Program-made: the position numbers and the translations under genes
Notes under the pieces: model-generated
Seen by the model: the letters and a program-made list of their open reading frames with translations, nothing else
The model's database searches: none
What the model was told of the DNA's origin: nothing
Part shown: in pieces, positions 32,037 through 45,200 of the stretch
Position numbering within the stretch: the first letter of the stretch is position 1
Layout of the letters: the number at the start of each line of letters is the position of its first letter
Assembly: GCF_015706575.1 (NCBI RefSeq)
Contig: NW_024037076.1
Coordinates: 16,682,898 to 16,746,897 of the forward strand
Direction of reading: 5' to 3'
Source: Patiria miniata
Lineage: Eukaryota; Echinodermata; Asteroidea; Valvatida; Asterinidae
Length of the DNA stretch: 64,000 nucleotides

Positions 32037-32795
32037 CAGAATGGAAAATGACTTCTTTTTTTTATATCCAAATATTTATTTCAAACTTCTTTACTTTGTG
32101 GTCAAGCTAATACCTTCCAAAGAATCAAACAAACTGCACAACTATCACTAACCTTGAATCTCTTCAGCGGGTTAATTATTGTGTCTGATTCCACGAAGAA
32201 ATTCCACCAATGGCAATCCCTGGCCGAACCACGCAAATCTTTTCTACAATTTGTAATGTGGCTTTGGCATTACAATTCACCCGACTACAGTTTTGCCTTA
32301 GTTACTTCCCATCTCCCAAACCACTGTATTTAACCCTCGGTGTGGCCACGTGGTGATAAAATTCTCCACATTTTCCATATATGGTCATAACCTTTTTTTC
32401 AATAGGCCAGTAAGGCCAATATTCCATGTAATCCTCACCCCTGTTATACACCACAAGCCTTGTAGACTCCCATTGGCCAGACCCTAACCACTGCAGAGTA
32501 AGGAGTGTTGAAAGACAGCAGCCCCAAGAGGCGCCTAATGCCTTTGTGCAGTAATTGGATATCTTAGTGGCCAACCCCTTTGTGCCCCCGATCTCTCTGT
32601 GTCAACCCCTCGTGCCGCCCAGAGCTCAGACAGGTCGTAAACAATCCTAGCCCACACAAAGGCCATGTGACCTGCCTATATCTTGTGCATGAGGGGGTTA
32701 TTGACCTAGAAACAGTGTGGTGATAAAATTCTCCATGTGGTTTCACAGTGTGATTTTGCAATCTTCTTTTCAATAAATACCGGTACATGGATGTG

Positions 32796-33189
32796 CAGAG
32801 TGTCTCAAAAAAAGTGAAGCAGTCAATCCATAAATATTAAAAATATATTAGCACTCTCTTTTTCCAAAGGTTATCTATAGAGTCCGAAGGTGTAGTAAAT
32901 ACTCTACACAATGGTCTTTATCCCATCTCATTTGGACACCCCAGTCCAGAGATACAGCTAATTAAATGAAAGGACTAGAATTCCAAGAAAGTGGCCCAAA
33001 CAGATTTTGAGAGTCTTCTACAAGCTTTGCCGTAACTTTTAAACAAAAGGTCCATTACACACAGAACAAAAATCCTGTCAAGGGTAAAGAAAACACTCTA
33101 TCATCTCTTGGTAAATTTTTTTACATTTTTTTTTACTTTCCTTAGAAGAAAAATGTAGTTTGACTGCTAGATTTTGTTTAGACACCCTG
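32796..33189. mobile_element. TIR element (~394 bp), CAGAGTGTCT ends
   Basis: CAGAGTGTCTCAAAAAAAGT at the left; TTAGACACCCTG at the right. AT-rich body. Lies downstream of the GTF2H4 stop. Confidence 0.6.
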
Positions 33190-33654
33190 TTTAAGGCACA
33201 CAGCTTATAATATTTGTATTCCTGAATTTTTTTCAAATTAGCAAGACTATGAAACTCAAACAGGACGTCCTATACATGTATGTTTGCGTAAAATGGACAT
33301 GTACAGTACTTATTGGCAAACTCTTTCAAAGTACATAGTATAAAAAAAGCACAAGTGGATAAAAAGGTCTTTTTTATGTATTTTTGTACATATTGAATAA
33401 ATTACTCCTGATATACAAGTTGATTGCATATGTTGCATTCTGTTATTCGAGCTTTCTGAAGTGACTTTGTAACAAAGGACCTTAAGTTTCAAGGACACAA
33501 TGTGATTAGCCCATTAGTACTACCTTGAGCCACACATGCCTTTTACTCCCAATACTGCTACAGATGGTCCCTCCACTGCATGAATTGCGGATTCATTAGG
33601 GTATAAATACATTGTGTAACAAATTAGCTGCCTCAGCAGCAAAGTCTATTGAGT

Positions 33655-33845
33655 ACCCCCTCAACGGCAAAGGAAGTACAGTTGGGGGTGCGCAGCCACT
33701 GCGTGTAGGTACATAGAACAAATCCCCTGGTGCACGCGCGTCACACACAAGGAACGGTGCGCGTCAACCAGCGAAATGTACCGCCCATGGGACGTCGTTA
33801 CTAGGTAAAAGGGCGCCCTCTTTAGGTAGCTCACAGAGCTCATAA
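33655..33845 (-). repeat. Dispersed ~190-bp repeat, copy 1
   Basis: Inverted relative to 63349-63560. Shared AAGGAACGGTGCGCGTCAAC, CCCATGGGACGTCGTTACTA and AAGGGCGCCCTC. Confidence 0.8.
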
Positions 33846-34001
33846 GGCCCATTCTAGACGCCGTGCTACTGCTGTGCTGAACTTAAATCAAAAATGAGTG
33901 GAGCAATAGCTAATCTACAGCACGGCAGTTGCTCTAAACACCGAACATAATAGTTGTACCGTCATGCATCTGGAGTAAGTGGCAAGGTTAAAGCAGTTTA
34001 A

Positions 34002-34517
34002 AGGGAAAATACAACATTTGCAAACATCAAAAAATAAAACTACCAAATCATTTTGAAATACCTTGCTGGACTGTTAGTGAATGACAGTGTAAAGCATCCT
34101 GTAAAATCATGGCACCTGGTATACTGTCATTTTCAAGAAAAGTGGTATTTTTGTATCAATTTCCAACGCTGGTCGGCCGACCAGCGTTGGAAAACACTGG
34201 CTTTTTTTCAAATACTGGTCCCAATTGACCATCGCACTTGTTTGCAATCGATTACACACCTATGAACGGGTACAAGCCAGCTAGTAGACTGGTTCCCTGA
34301 CCTTACAATTCCCCATTGTATGTAAACTGCTCCGTTTCTTCTTATATGGAGTCAGGGAACCAGACTACAGGAAAATGATTGTTTTTCTTGGTTTAATAGC
34401 ATTTTCTAACCCAAAACCTCAAAAAAGTCAGTGTAACTATATTTGCTATATATTTCCAACCCCCCAATTCCATCCATTTCTGAAAATTACAGCAAAAGCA
34501 AATGATGTATATTCCCT
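34002..34517 (+). mobile_element. MITE-1 copy E
   Basis: TTAA-flanked with a perfect palindrome, in the spacer between GTF2H4 and SLIMP. Very similar to copy B. Confidence 0.92.
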
Positions 34518-34760
34518 TTAATGAACTTTCAGCACATTTCAAAATATTTGCGGCAATTTCATTTCCTGTAATGCGGACACAAGAGAGGGTATTGTGAGTA
34601 TGCCCATTCCTAAAATGTTTGCACCAACTTCCAATTGAATTGAGTTTGGCACGTTGCTTTTAGGACAGTGCCGTGCACCTGCCGTTCAGAACGATAGCAC
34701 AGCAGCCCTGTCGAGCCAAAGGATGGTGCCATGCCGAACTCAATTTGCCAAGCCAAATGT

Positions 34761-35459
34761 AGCCTTGGTCAATGCTCTCGTCGTTATTCGTCCCGTACAC
34801 GGTCAATCGTCGGCATATATCCTCACGCGCTATGCACATGCATGTAAAAATACAGCGCGAACAGCGACCTCACGCGGCCACTATTTTTTTATGCAAATCA
34901 GTTGAGGACGATCTAGAGCCTTGGTTCAATCGTCCATGTGAGGTTTTGGGGGTGGTGCTCATTATGTTAATAGCCTTAGCTGACCTTAAATGTCGTTTTC
35001 TTATTGGTCGATCGTTGCGTGGAAACTTGCATAGTGAAACGTGGCACTGTACATAATCCATACACGTACACGTTGTGTGTCTCTGCACACGGCACCAATG
35101 CACAAAAACTGTGGTTCCTGTCACGTCCGCAAAAGGCGAATAGCAAATAATTTGATGACGTCCGGATTTACCAAGGTGTGATTGGACACTCCACATATTA
35201 GCCCCGCCTACACTTATCTGTATTCGCATACGAGGTCGTGCACTAGAAATCCAGAGCAAAATAAAGAAAAACATAAGCTTTTGCCGACGATTGAACCAAG
35301 GCTCGAGATCGTCCTCAACTGATTTGCATAAAAAGATAGTGGCCGCATGAGGTCGCTGTTCGCGCTGTATTTTTACATGCATGTGCATAGCGCGTGAGGA
35401 TATATGCCGACGATTGACCGCCTACGGGACGAATAACGACGAGAGCATTGACCAAGGCT
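34761..35459. mobile_element. Mutator-like element, ~175-bp TIRs
   Basis: Long TIRs AGCCTTGGTCAATGCTCTCG... and complement; flanking direct repeat AAGCCAAATG at 34750-34759 and 35460-35469, the 9-10 bp size typical of Mutator. No transposase frame. Confidence 0.8.
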
Positions 35460-35733
35460 AAGCCAAATGGTTCTAAACGCCATGCTATCGTCATGCCGAA
35501 TTTTTAAAAAGTCCAATTATTTGAGTTCCGGACGGCAGTCGCATGGCGTCTAGAACTTGCCTAAGCCACTGATTCGTGTCCTGTCTGCAGACCAGGGATT
35601 TTTTTCCACACCAGTACCGAGGCCTCACTGGTGGATTTCACCGCATTTTCCACGTTGATCAACACGGCTGCGTCATCAGGTCAGAGGTCAGCTGGAAGGT
35701 CACACTAAGGTCAGGCCAATGCTGTTTCACTAA

Positions 35734-36224
35734 GGCTGAGGGAATGAAAGTCATAGAATACCGTCCACCACCCGCATGTGCCGAAAGGTGCCGCCGAAAT
35801 TTTTCATTATTTACAAAAAATCATTATTTACCCAGAATATTAATCTGCCACAACAGTTTACTTCTAATTTTATCAGAATCCGCTCTACACAATTTTGTGA
35901 CGCAAAATAGTCGTATTCTGTGTACCACATTGGCGCAAAACCCAATCTGCCCACGCGTACAGAGTACCGTGAACACGCGGTACATATAAAATACGTGCAT
36001 ACAATGTATAGCGCGCGGTTACCAGCACTAGCGCTGCATGATACCAACGACTGCCTGTTGCCGTTTTCCCAAACACTTTCTTAATGTGCACGTAGTGACA
36101 TCATGTATAATTTTACCTGATTCTGGTAAATGCTTCAGAATAATGAAAAATGAATAAAGAAAAAAAACCTCATTGTTTTTCAAAATCAGCAGGACGGTAT
36201 TCTATGACTCTCATTCCCTCGGCC
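35734..36224. mobile_element. PIF/Harbinger-like MITE (491 bp)
   Basis: TAA on both sides; TIRs GGCTGAGGGAATGAAAGTCA and complement of ...TGACTCTCATTCCCTCGGCC. It ends 30 bp from the SLIMP stop codon. Confidence 0.75.
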
Positions 36225-36254
36225 TAAATGAAATCGCTGGGGTCAACCCACTGG

Positions 36255-39200
36255 TCACGATGACACTGCCTGTGGCATGTGGAGCTTGAGAACCTCTGGC
36301 AACTGAAACAAAAAATAAACATTTGTTATTTGAAATCATAATTAGAAACAAATCTATCAAAGATCACTGATTGTCATACCCACTGCTACAGATATTAGGC
36401 CAGCCAAGCCAAACCCAGCCAGTTCAGAAGTAGAATGGTTAACACATTGCACTATAAAAATAGGAGTTTGCAGGTTCAAATCCCATTCAAATTTACTTGT
36501 GTATTTTTTCTCTCATGCTTTTGGCCAGCTCTGAGAAAGCATTGCTTATAAAATTGTGCCTGTGAAGGGTAAATACTACTTTTTAAAAAAGTACAAAAGT
36601 TAACACCAAAAGAATATTAGATTGAAGTACGACCTGAACCCCAAACATTGGGCTGCTAATGTAGCGGTCCACCGATCTAATTATCCACATTTAACCGAAT
36701 TATGAACACTTATGTGTTGAACATTCAACAGAAAACAGAAGAGAAAAGATGCGACTACAAAAGAATAGTTGTATCTAATAAAAAAATGTAAAGCTACAAT
36801 GGGACAGAAGGGATACAGTGCAGTGTCCTACCAATCCCATTTTTTCAATCCTGTTAAAATGGTGAATGATTTTCAGAGATGAAAATGGCCTTGGCAAAAA
36901 AAATCTGAAATTGGACCTTGGATCTGAGCTGCCACAGCGTCTCGCAGTGCAGTGCAGCGCAGTGCATCAACATGGGACCCAGTGAATTTTTCCATGTCAT
37001 AGGTCAGTATTAAACCTTTTCTCCAGCTGGCAAAGGATCTGATCAGCGTTGGTCTAGGCTGCTAGGTGTTTTAAACTTGAGCAAATTTTTACCTGCCGTT
37101 TTCATCAAATTTTCATGGACTTTTGTTTTGGAAATTATAATGAAAAACAAAAATCGGGAAAAATCGTTAAATAATCATTTTTGTGGGATCGTAAACAAAT
37201 CTGAAATTTCGTTGGAAAAGTAAAAAAAAAAAATCTGATTTCAGATTAAAATCTGAAAAGTTTCATCTCTGAATTTTAAACCAGCATTTGACTGGGCACC
37301 GTAGACTGCGTTCATGTAGCAGATTGGGTTATCGAACAATGATAAGTGCCTCACGCATGCTCACACATCAATCTATCGGACTATGTGGAAATATGACCAC
37401 CATCGTCTTCGATAACGGCTTTTGGGAGTGGCTGTGTTCTTCAAATTTAACTCAACTGTTCCTTCTTGTTTAGCTTGTGCTCATACACACACAGATATGT
37501 TAGCTTTGACATGTTTGAAAATGAAACACAACCGAGTTCAATGGCCATTTTAGGTATCGCACATAACAATTCTAAAATTATTTTTACTCATTCGTTTAAA
37601 TCGTACCTGTTGGTGTGCACAGGGTAAAAGAGCTGCTAAAATGGTTGAAGTGTCAAGCGCTGTGCAATGTACCTGTCGGGAAAAAAAACATGAAGGCTGC
37701 GTGATATTGGGTTAAAACACGGTCGCTAAAGCTAACAGAAACTAACCAACAATTGTTGAGTCCGTATTTTGTCCTGGTCACAATACAAATCCACTTTTGA
37801 ATCGTCTTATAGGTAATATTCAGTGTACATGTACCACAAGCCTTATTGAGTTATGGTGGACACGATAGGAGGATGCTATTTGGAGTGCGAAAAACTCTTG
37901 TATTTACCCAAATTTACCTCCTCTCAGCGGCGTAGCCAGGGTTGTCATCCTAGGGGGGCAAGTGGGGGAGCTTGATGCTACAGTGGGGGGGGGGGGGGGG
38001 GGGGGCAATTCCATCTGTATTGAAAGGTACACAGGCATTTTTCACCAGACACGTACCATCCTCCGTAAAAACAAAAAGTGTGGGGGGGGGGGCATTATTT
38101 ATACATGGACGGTAAGTGTAGAAATGTAAATGTGCGCATACCGTGCATGGGAAGTTCCGCTTTCTACTCTGAGCTGCCGTCTGTGATGGCATAGCTGGAT
38201 ATCTTATCTTGACCCGCCGGCTGATGTAGTCAGTACAGCTAGACACGCTAGTAACCTGAACACAGGATCAGAAAAACCAAAACTGAATGTTGGCGTAGAT
38301 ATCAAATGCAATTTTGGGTTTTTGCCCTTCCCGACTGTAATTGCAAACTCCATATTGAGTTTTGGCAAAACTCAATGCTCAGGCCAAAAAAAAAGTCTCC
38401 GGTTTCTGGTATGGAGCTTGCCCAAAAAGTGGTGCGGCGACGCGGCTTTTTTCTTTTTTTTACCTGATTTTTTTGCTTCAAATGTTGGCTGATGACTGCA
38501 AATGGTGCCCGACTAAACTTAGTGCAAATATATGGGAGTCCAGAGAGGCAACATAAAGCTTATTCTCTACCATAACCCAATCTACAAACACGTTAAAATT
38601 GTGCAGCAGCAGGATTCCAGTCAAACCAGTGAGTTTGGCGGTTTTGAGACATCATCTTTCATTGAACAAAAAACGTTTTCATTTTGCCGACGCCCATGGC
38701 TACGGCGACGCGCGCGCATACCAGAAACCGGAGACTTTTTTTTTTGGCCTAATTGAAATCTCCAAATTGGTGAAGATTTGACAGTTATCAATGAACAGTT
38801 TACCATGTTTACAAGATAAAAATGCAGGAACTGATGGAAATACAGCATCTGTTGTCTTCAATTATCTTCTTCCGCGGTCCGTAATGAGGACTAAAATTAA
38901 CCCTTTGGTCCCTGTACTGCCCAAAACCAACCCAGCACTGTATAGTTTTATGGATTCAACCATGTCAACAGAAAACACACGTACCTATAGTGTATTACAA
39001 TGTAACAATGAGTTAAAAACTTCTTTAAGGTAGAGTAGATCATTTGCAGCTATCCAAAAAGTCACAGACAAAATTATTGTTTAAAGATAGTAATGGCACT
39101 AAAACTCCCGTTGAGATTATCCCTTCTGGCATGCTGTCATTTTAAAGAAAACAATAAAAGAAGGCCATTTCCGAAGATGCGTCAAGTGACGCATTTTTGG

Positions 39201-42200
39201 AAATTTCCGTCAGTAGTTGGTTTGTAATTCTGTGTTGTTTTGTAAAATCTGTGAATAGGTGCGTGCAAGTGTTGACACTATGCACATGCAGGCCCGGTTG
39301 CTATGATTCGTTGATTCAGTGCAATCGGCTGAATGAGAACGTGTCCGAGATGCTGATTTTAGGCGCAATTCAAAACATGACTCGGCAACTTTTGAATTGA
39401 AATCAAGAACCTAGAATATTGTTTTCTCGGAATATACAGCATTCACTGAGCTATCATCAGGTTAGTTGTTAAGCACCCTTCTTTAGATTTTGAGCACTTT
39501 TGTTGCTTCAAAACAAATGCACAAATGAAAAAATGAGTCTACCTTTCATCCCTCTATGATATAGAGGACTACAATATTGAGAAAACTTCTTTTTGGTGAC
39601 ACAACAAAAAATAGTTGATCTACAGCAATATTAATTTTGACCCCTTATTAAGAGAGGCACAATGCCAATTTGTCAGTTGTAACATTACAAATGAACTAAA
39701 AGGGAAAGGAAAATGTTTTGAAAAACTGTACAAAAATTCTGGAATTAAAACGCCATTATTGCTAAATTTGTGAGGAACTTTTTTGTTCAATTGAAGTTTT
39801 ACATTTGCTTCAACTTACCTCTGAGAATGTACCAGCGTCTGGTATCCAGACTTCAATGGCACACTTCCTGTACATGCTGGGAAGTAGGTGGGCGCTTGGA
39901 ACCTCAACAATTCTTCAAAAATTAGAAAGTAATGCAAAGATTTAGGAAATTTTTCAGAATAGAAATTGAACATTGCGCGGCAGCAGTAATCTTTTTGCTA
40001 TTTTAATTCAGTAACGCTGAATGCACAAGAGGGAATTAACGAGTCGGCCATATTAAATTGAAAGTGAGGTAAAATCTTACTTTTTGGAACTAATGCAAAG
40101 AGAAATGAAAGCAATGACATAAAGTTAATAAGGGAATAAATGTGTGCTCTGGAGGTTTTTATCACTCTGTTTAAGACCGCTTAGAGTCTGGGTGCTGATA
40201 ATTACCCGAGCCGGAGGCGAGGGTAATTATCAGCACCCAGACTCTAAGCGGTCTTAAACAGAGTGATAAATACCAACCGAGCACATATTTATTCCCATTC
40301 ATAAATACCTTTTCGGTAAAAAAATCAAATAATTTGTTAAAAAAATCCCGATTTTGTTCAACAAGTTCACTTCATGCTTTTTGAAACATCCCTCTAGCAA
40401 AATAATTGAGTGTTCAGCTAGCGAGTAAGATGTAAACAACCCTTTTATGGAGATTGATGCGCGCGTATCATGTTCTGCGCGATGTCGCGCAGAACGCACC
40501 TGGGGCGTTGCGTTTTGAATTTAGAATTATAAAATTCTGACTCGCTGGTAGTGTTGCGCATGCCTACGTGAGGATTGTGAACATTCAACCAATAAAACGG
40601 TAAGAGGAACTGGATTTTTAGAGGAGTCCACATTTTATGTGACACTGGAAAAGTGTTTAAGACCAGCTAGCCATGTCTTTATCATCCGTTTAAGACCGGC
40701 CACGTGACGGGCTCTTGACCAATAGGAATAGCTAAACCGTCCGAGGTATTTGTGAATTACAAATTATTGCCAGTCTGCTCTGATGAATAATTTGTAATTA
40801 AACATACCCTAAAGATTTAAGCCACATTAACAAAAAATGAAAGTGAGGCTAGATTGTATGAATAGTCTGGCACCATCGCATTCAACAGTTCACAATTCAT
40901 AAAATACATTCAGGGAACACGACCAAAATGGCTTCCTTGTATGAATAAGGTCCATGCATATCCTGCGGAATAAAAACACACAACTCAACATGGCTGCAAT
41001 GCACAGGGTCTGTAACACAACTCAAGTTCATAAAAAGCTTGGTAGACCTTTTTTCCAAGTTTTCCCACAACATCGCAACTATCAGCTACTCGCAACTTAA
41101 CCAATGCATGTAAACATTTTTAGTGTAAACCATATTTTTGATATTTCCACATATCAAATTATCCATTCTATTCCCCATTCCTACCTATAATGAAGAGGAA
41201 GATTTGATAGAAGACCCTTTGCTGTACTCAGAAACTGAGTAAACAGTGCACTGCTAGCTGCTTCAGTGTTCTCACACACACCGCACATTTCAACCTGTAA
41301 AAGACAAAATATCATTCGATAACGATCTAAAGATAAAAAAGTTGCTACAAAAGTCTATCCCATTTTTGTACATTTCTTTAGACATCGTAGATTTCAAATA
41401 CTTGTCATCGACTAAAACAGCTACATTTAAATAACTCAACAATATATTTTTATTTTTTATTTTTTACCTTCTGTGTCTGGAAACTTTTATGAAGTCCCTC
41501 AAAGTGAGTTGATTCTATCAAAACAAAAGTTTGAAATATATTAAACCCTAAGCACCGTCGATATATCGATATTTCTTGATTATTCGAAATTATTTTGATA
41601 TCGATATCGCCGATAGCAATTTTTTAATCATATCAAAATATCGAAATTTTCGATATTGAGGAATCATATCGAATGTATCAAAATGTGTCAGATTATCGTC
41701 AAAATAAATTTCCCCTTTGTGTTTTTACTTTGTGTTTATCGTTTGCTGTACACTGAAATAAAACTTGGCCAGCGGCAACTTGTGCTTGTGACTCGTGAAA
41801 TGCCAAGTGCCGTCGGTGTGCACTGTGTTCGCTGGAATTCGCGGTCTCCCCCAATGTGAAACTAATCGAAAACAACGCCCAATCTGGACAAACTCTCAGT
41901 GCTGAGATTTGTTTTAAAAATTGAGAAATATCCACCAGAGAAAGCTGTGGAAAACTGGGACTTAAATTTTTTTTAAATCAAAGTGTCATCTTATGGTCTT
42001 TAACTTTTACATGGGATGATATTTTCGATATTGGATTTCCAATATATCAATTATTGCCGTGCTGATATTGACAGTGCTTATTAAAGGGAAAATACAACAT
42101 TTGCAAACATCAAAAAATAAAACTACCAAATTATTTCGAAATACCTTGCTGGACTGTTAGTGAATAACAGTGTAAAGCATCCTGTAAAATCATGGCACCT

Positions 42201-45200
42201 GGTATACTTTCATTTTCAAGAAAAGTGGTATTTTTTGTATCAATTTCCAACGCTGGTCGGCCGACCAGCGTTGGAAAAAACTGGCTTTTTTTCAAATACT
42301 TGCCCCAATTGACCATCGCATTTGTTTGCAATCGATTACACACACTATGAACGGGTACAAGCCAGCTAGACTGGTTCCCTGACCTTACAATTCCCCAATG
42401 TATATAAACTGCTTCGTTTCTTCTTAAACGGAGTCAGGGAACCAGACTACAGGCAAATGATTGTTTTTCTTGGTTCTTATAGCATTTTCGAACCCAAAAC
42501 TTCAAAAAAGTCAGTGTAACTATATTTGCTATATATTACCAACCCCCCAATTCCATCCATTTCTGAAAATTACAGCAAAAGCAAATGATGTATATTCCCT
42601 TTAAACCCCAGTGAAGAGTTTTTCAAAATGTCATACATACATACATACTGAGGGAACATTTTGAAATGACATATAATACTTTGATTCAATGATTTCATAT
42701 TTTTTGCAATTCAGTCTAAGATTTGAGCATATGAGTTCCAACTTGCCACAGTTTCTCACAATTTTCTTAAATACCGGAAATACACACTAATAAATATTTT
42801 GCACTGTTTTCTTTAAAGCTATTCCTGACCTTAAATATGCGAGGCGCTCTGGCAAAATGAGACTAGAACTGGGCAGAGGTCAAACTGAGGATTTTTGGTA
42901 TTAGGAAAAAGAATAAAACTCTCCTTACGATACTGTCTGATGCACTTCATAATTCCATTGACAAATTATGGCTGTTTAAATTACATGTTTATCAACATGT
43001 CAAAAAGTAACATTCTGAGACAAAGGCCTTAACAATTTGAATTTTATATTCGTGAAAATAAAAGATGTCATGTTTTTCCTAAAAAACATGTTTATTCCAC
43101 GATTTTTATACTATTTCTGTAAAATATGTTTAAAAGACTTATCAAAGATTACAAACATCTATAAATCGCGAGAAAAAAAAATCACATCGATTTGGTTTTG
43201 GCATTTTTCTCCACTAATTATAAGGCCTGTGCCCAGTTCCGTTTCATTTTGCCAGGACACCTCACATAATAGATCACAAGCCGACCTCATGAAGCTGATA
43301 AGCACGAAAACAATTTTCTGAGCAAGCAAAATATCAAAGTTACCAGCCAAAAAAGGTCATTCAAAATATATTGTTGACTGGTCCTCTGCTGCTAAGCAAT
43401 AATTTCTGTTAAAGAGAATATACATCATTTGCTTTTGCTGTAATTTTCAGAAATGGATGGAATTGGGGGGTTGGAAATATATACCAAATATAGTTACACT
43501 GACTTTTTTGAGGTTTTGGGTCCGAAAATGCTATAAAAACCAAGAAAAACAATCATTTTGTTGTAGTCTGGTTCCCTGACTCCATATAAGAAGAAACAGA
43601 GCAGTTTACATACATTGGGGAATTGTAAGGTCAGGGAACCAGTCTAGCTGGCTTGTACCCGTTCATAGGTGTGTAATCGACTGCAAACAAGTGCAATGGT
43701 CAATTGGGGCCAGTATTTGAAAAAACAAAAGTTTTTCCCAATGCTGGTCGGCCGACCAGCGTTGGAAATTGATACAAAAATACCACTTTTCTTGAAAATT
43801 ACAGTATACCAGGTGCCATGATTTTACAGGATGCTTTACACTGTCATTCACTAACAGTCCAGCAAGGTATTTCAAAATGATGTGGTAGTTTTATTTTTTG
43901 ATGTTTGCAAATGTTGTATTTTCCCTTTAAGCATCCATAAAATTGGTCCCAGATGTGTGAATACCTAAATGGTTGTTGTAACTTCTTCCAACAGTGAAGC
44001 ACCTGAAACAAAGAAGAAAAATACTAAGAAATGGGGCAACAATGTCACACTGCTATTGGTATGTGTGAGATAAGGCCGACACAATAGGAGGGTGCTATGT
44101 GGTTTGGGTAAATACAAAAGACTTTACCCAAATCAAACAGCGCCCTCCTATTGTGTATGCTATACATCAAATAGGCTAATCAAAATACAATTGTCACAAC
44201 TACATCCCATCTTATTCAATTATAACATAAAATCATAGCGTTCAGCTTTGTCTTTTGATGAACTACAAATAGTGAAAAAAGCATCATTAATCTGTTAATG
44301 CAAAACAATGTTTAAGTATGTGTGAAGAAAAATTTAAACCAAAGGGTCATTTATCTCAGACAAATTTACTGCAATTTACTACATATTTAAATTCTCAAAG
44401 CTTTCTTAAAATGTAACTTCAATGTTACTGGCAGTCTACATTCCATTGCTGAACTCACTACCCCCGAATGTTATATACATGTACCATTAGGAAGCTTCTG
44501 TTCCACAGAATCCAGAAATATAAATAAAGTGGAAACACTCTGGTCACATACTTTTCTTGAAAACCCAGAAAAATTCTGCAATGCTTACCTGTATGGTAGA
44601 TCAGCCACTTCTAGGACAGACATCATGAAGTAAGCTGAAACCAACCAAAATAACAAAAAAAACAATGCAGATGCCCCTAAAATGGGAAATTAAAATAACA
44701 CTGAAATTGTACAAAGACAAATACCAAGAAATTTGCCCAAGTACATGAACAATGATGAACAAAATTAAAGGCTGGTGTTCACAGTTTACACAAATTTCAG
44801 TGCAAAGTGAATTAATCAGGGTAACGACGAATGTCACAATGGAACTTTTGTTGACGTTATGAAATTCGCTTTGCTTTGGTTTCCGCATGACGTATGAAGC
44901 GAAAGCTCAATGGTAAAGTTTTAAAGGTAGAGTTGTTCAATTTGCAGCTATCCAAAAAAGTAATTACTCACCAAATTATTGTTGAAAAGCTTACTTGGCT
45001 TTAAGATAGTAATGGCACTTAATTATTTCTTTCTGGCACGCTGTCATTTTGAAGAAAACAATAAAAGAAGGCCAGTTCCAAAGATGCGTCAAGTGACGCA
45101 TTTTTCGAAATTTCCACTTAGTAGTTGGTTTTAATTCAGTGAATCCTTAAATGGGCGCACGGAAGTGCTGACACAATGCACACGCGTACATAGTTGCTAT

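Larger units (their letters stand above)
32037..36254. other. Tail-to-tail spacer GTF2H4/SLIMP
   Basis: No gene recognised. It holds the TIR element at 32796, the dispersed repeat at 33655, MITE-1 copy E, the Mutator-like element and the Harbinger-like element. Repeated GTGGTGATAAAATTCTCC at 32352 and 32719. Confidence 0.7.
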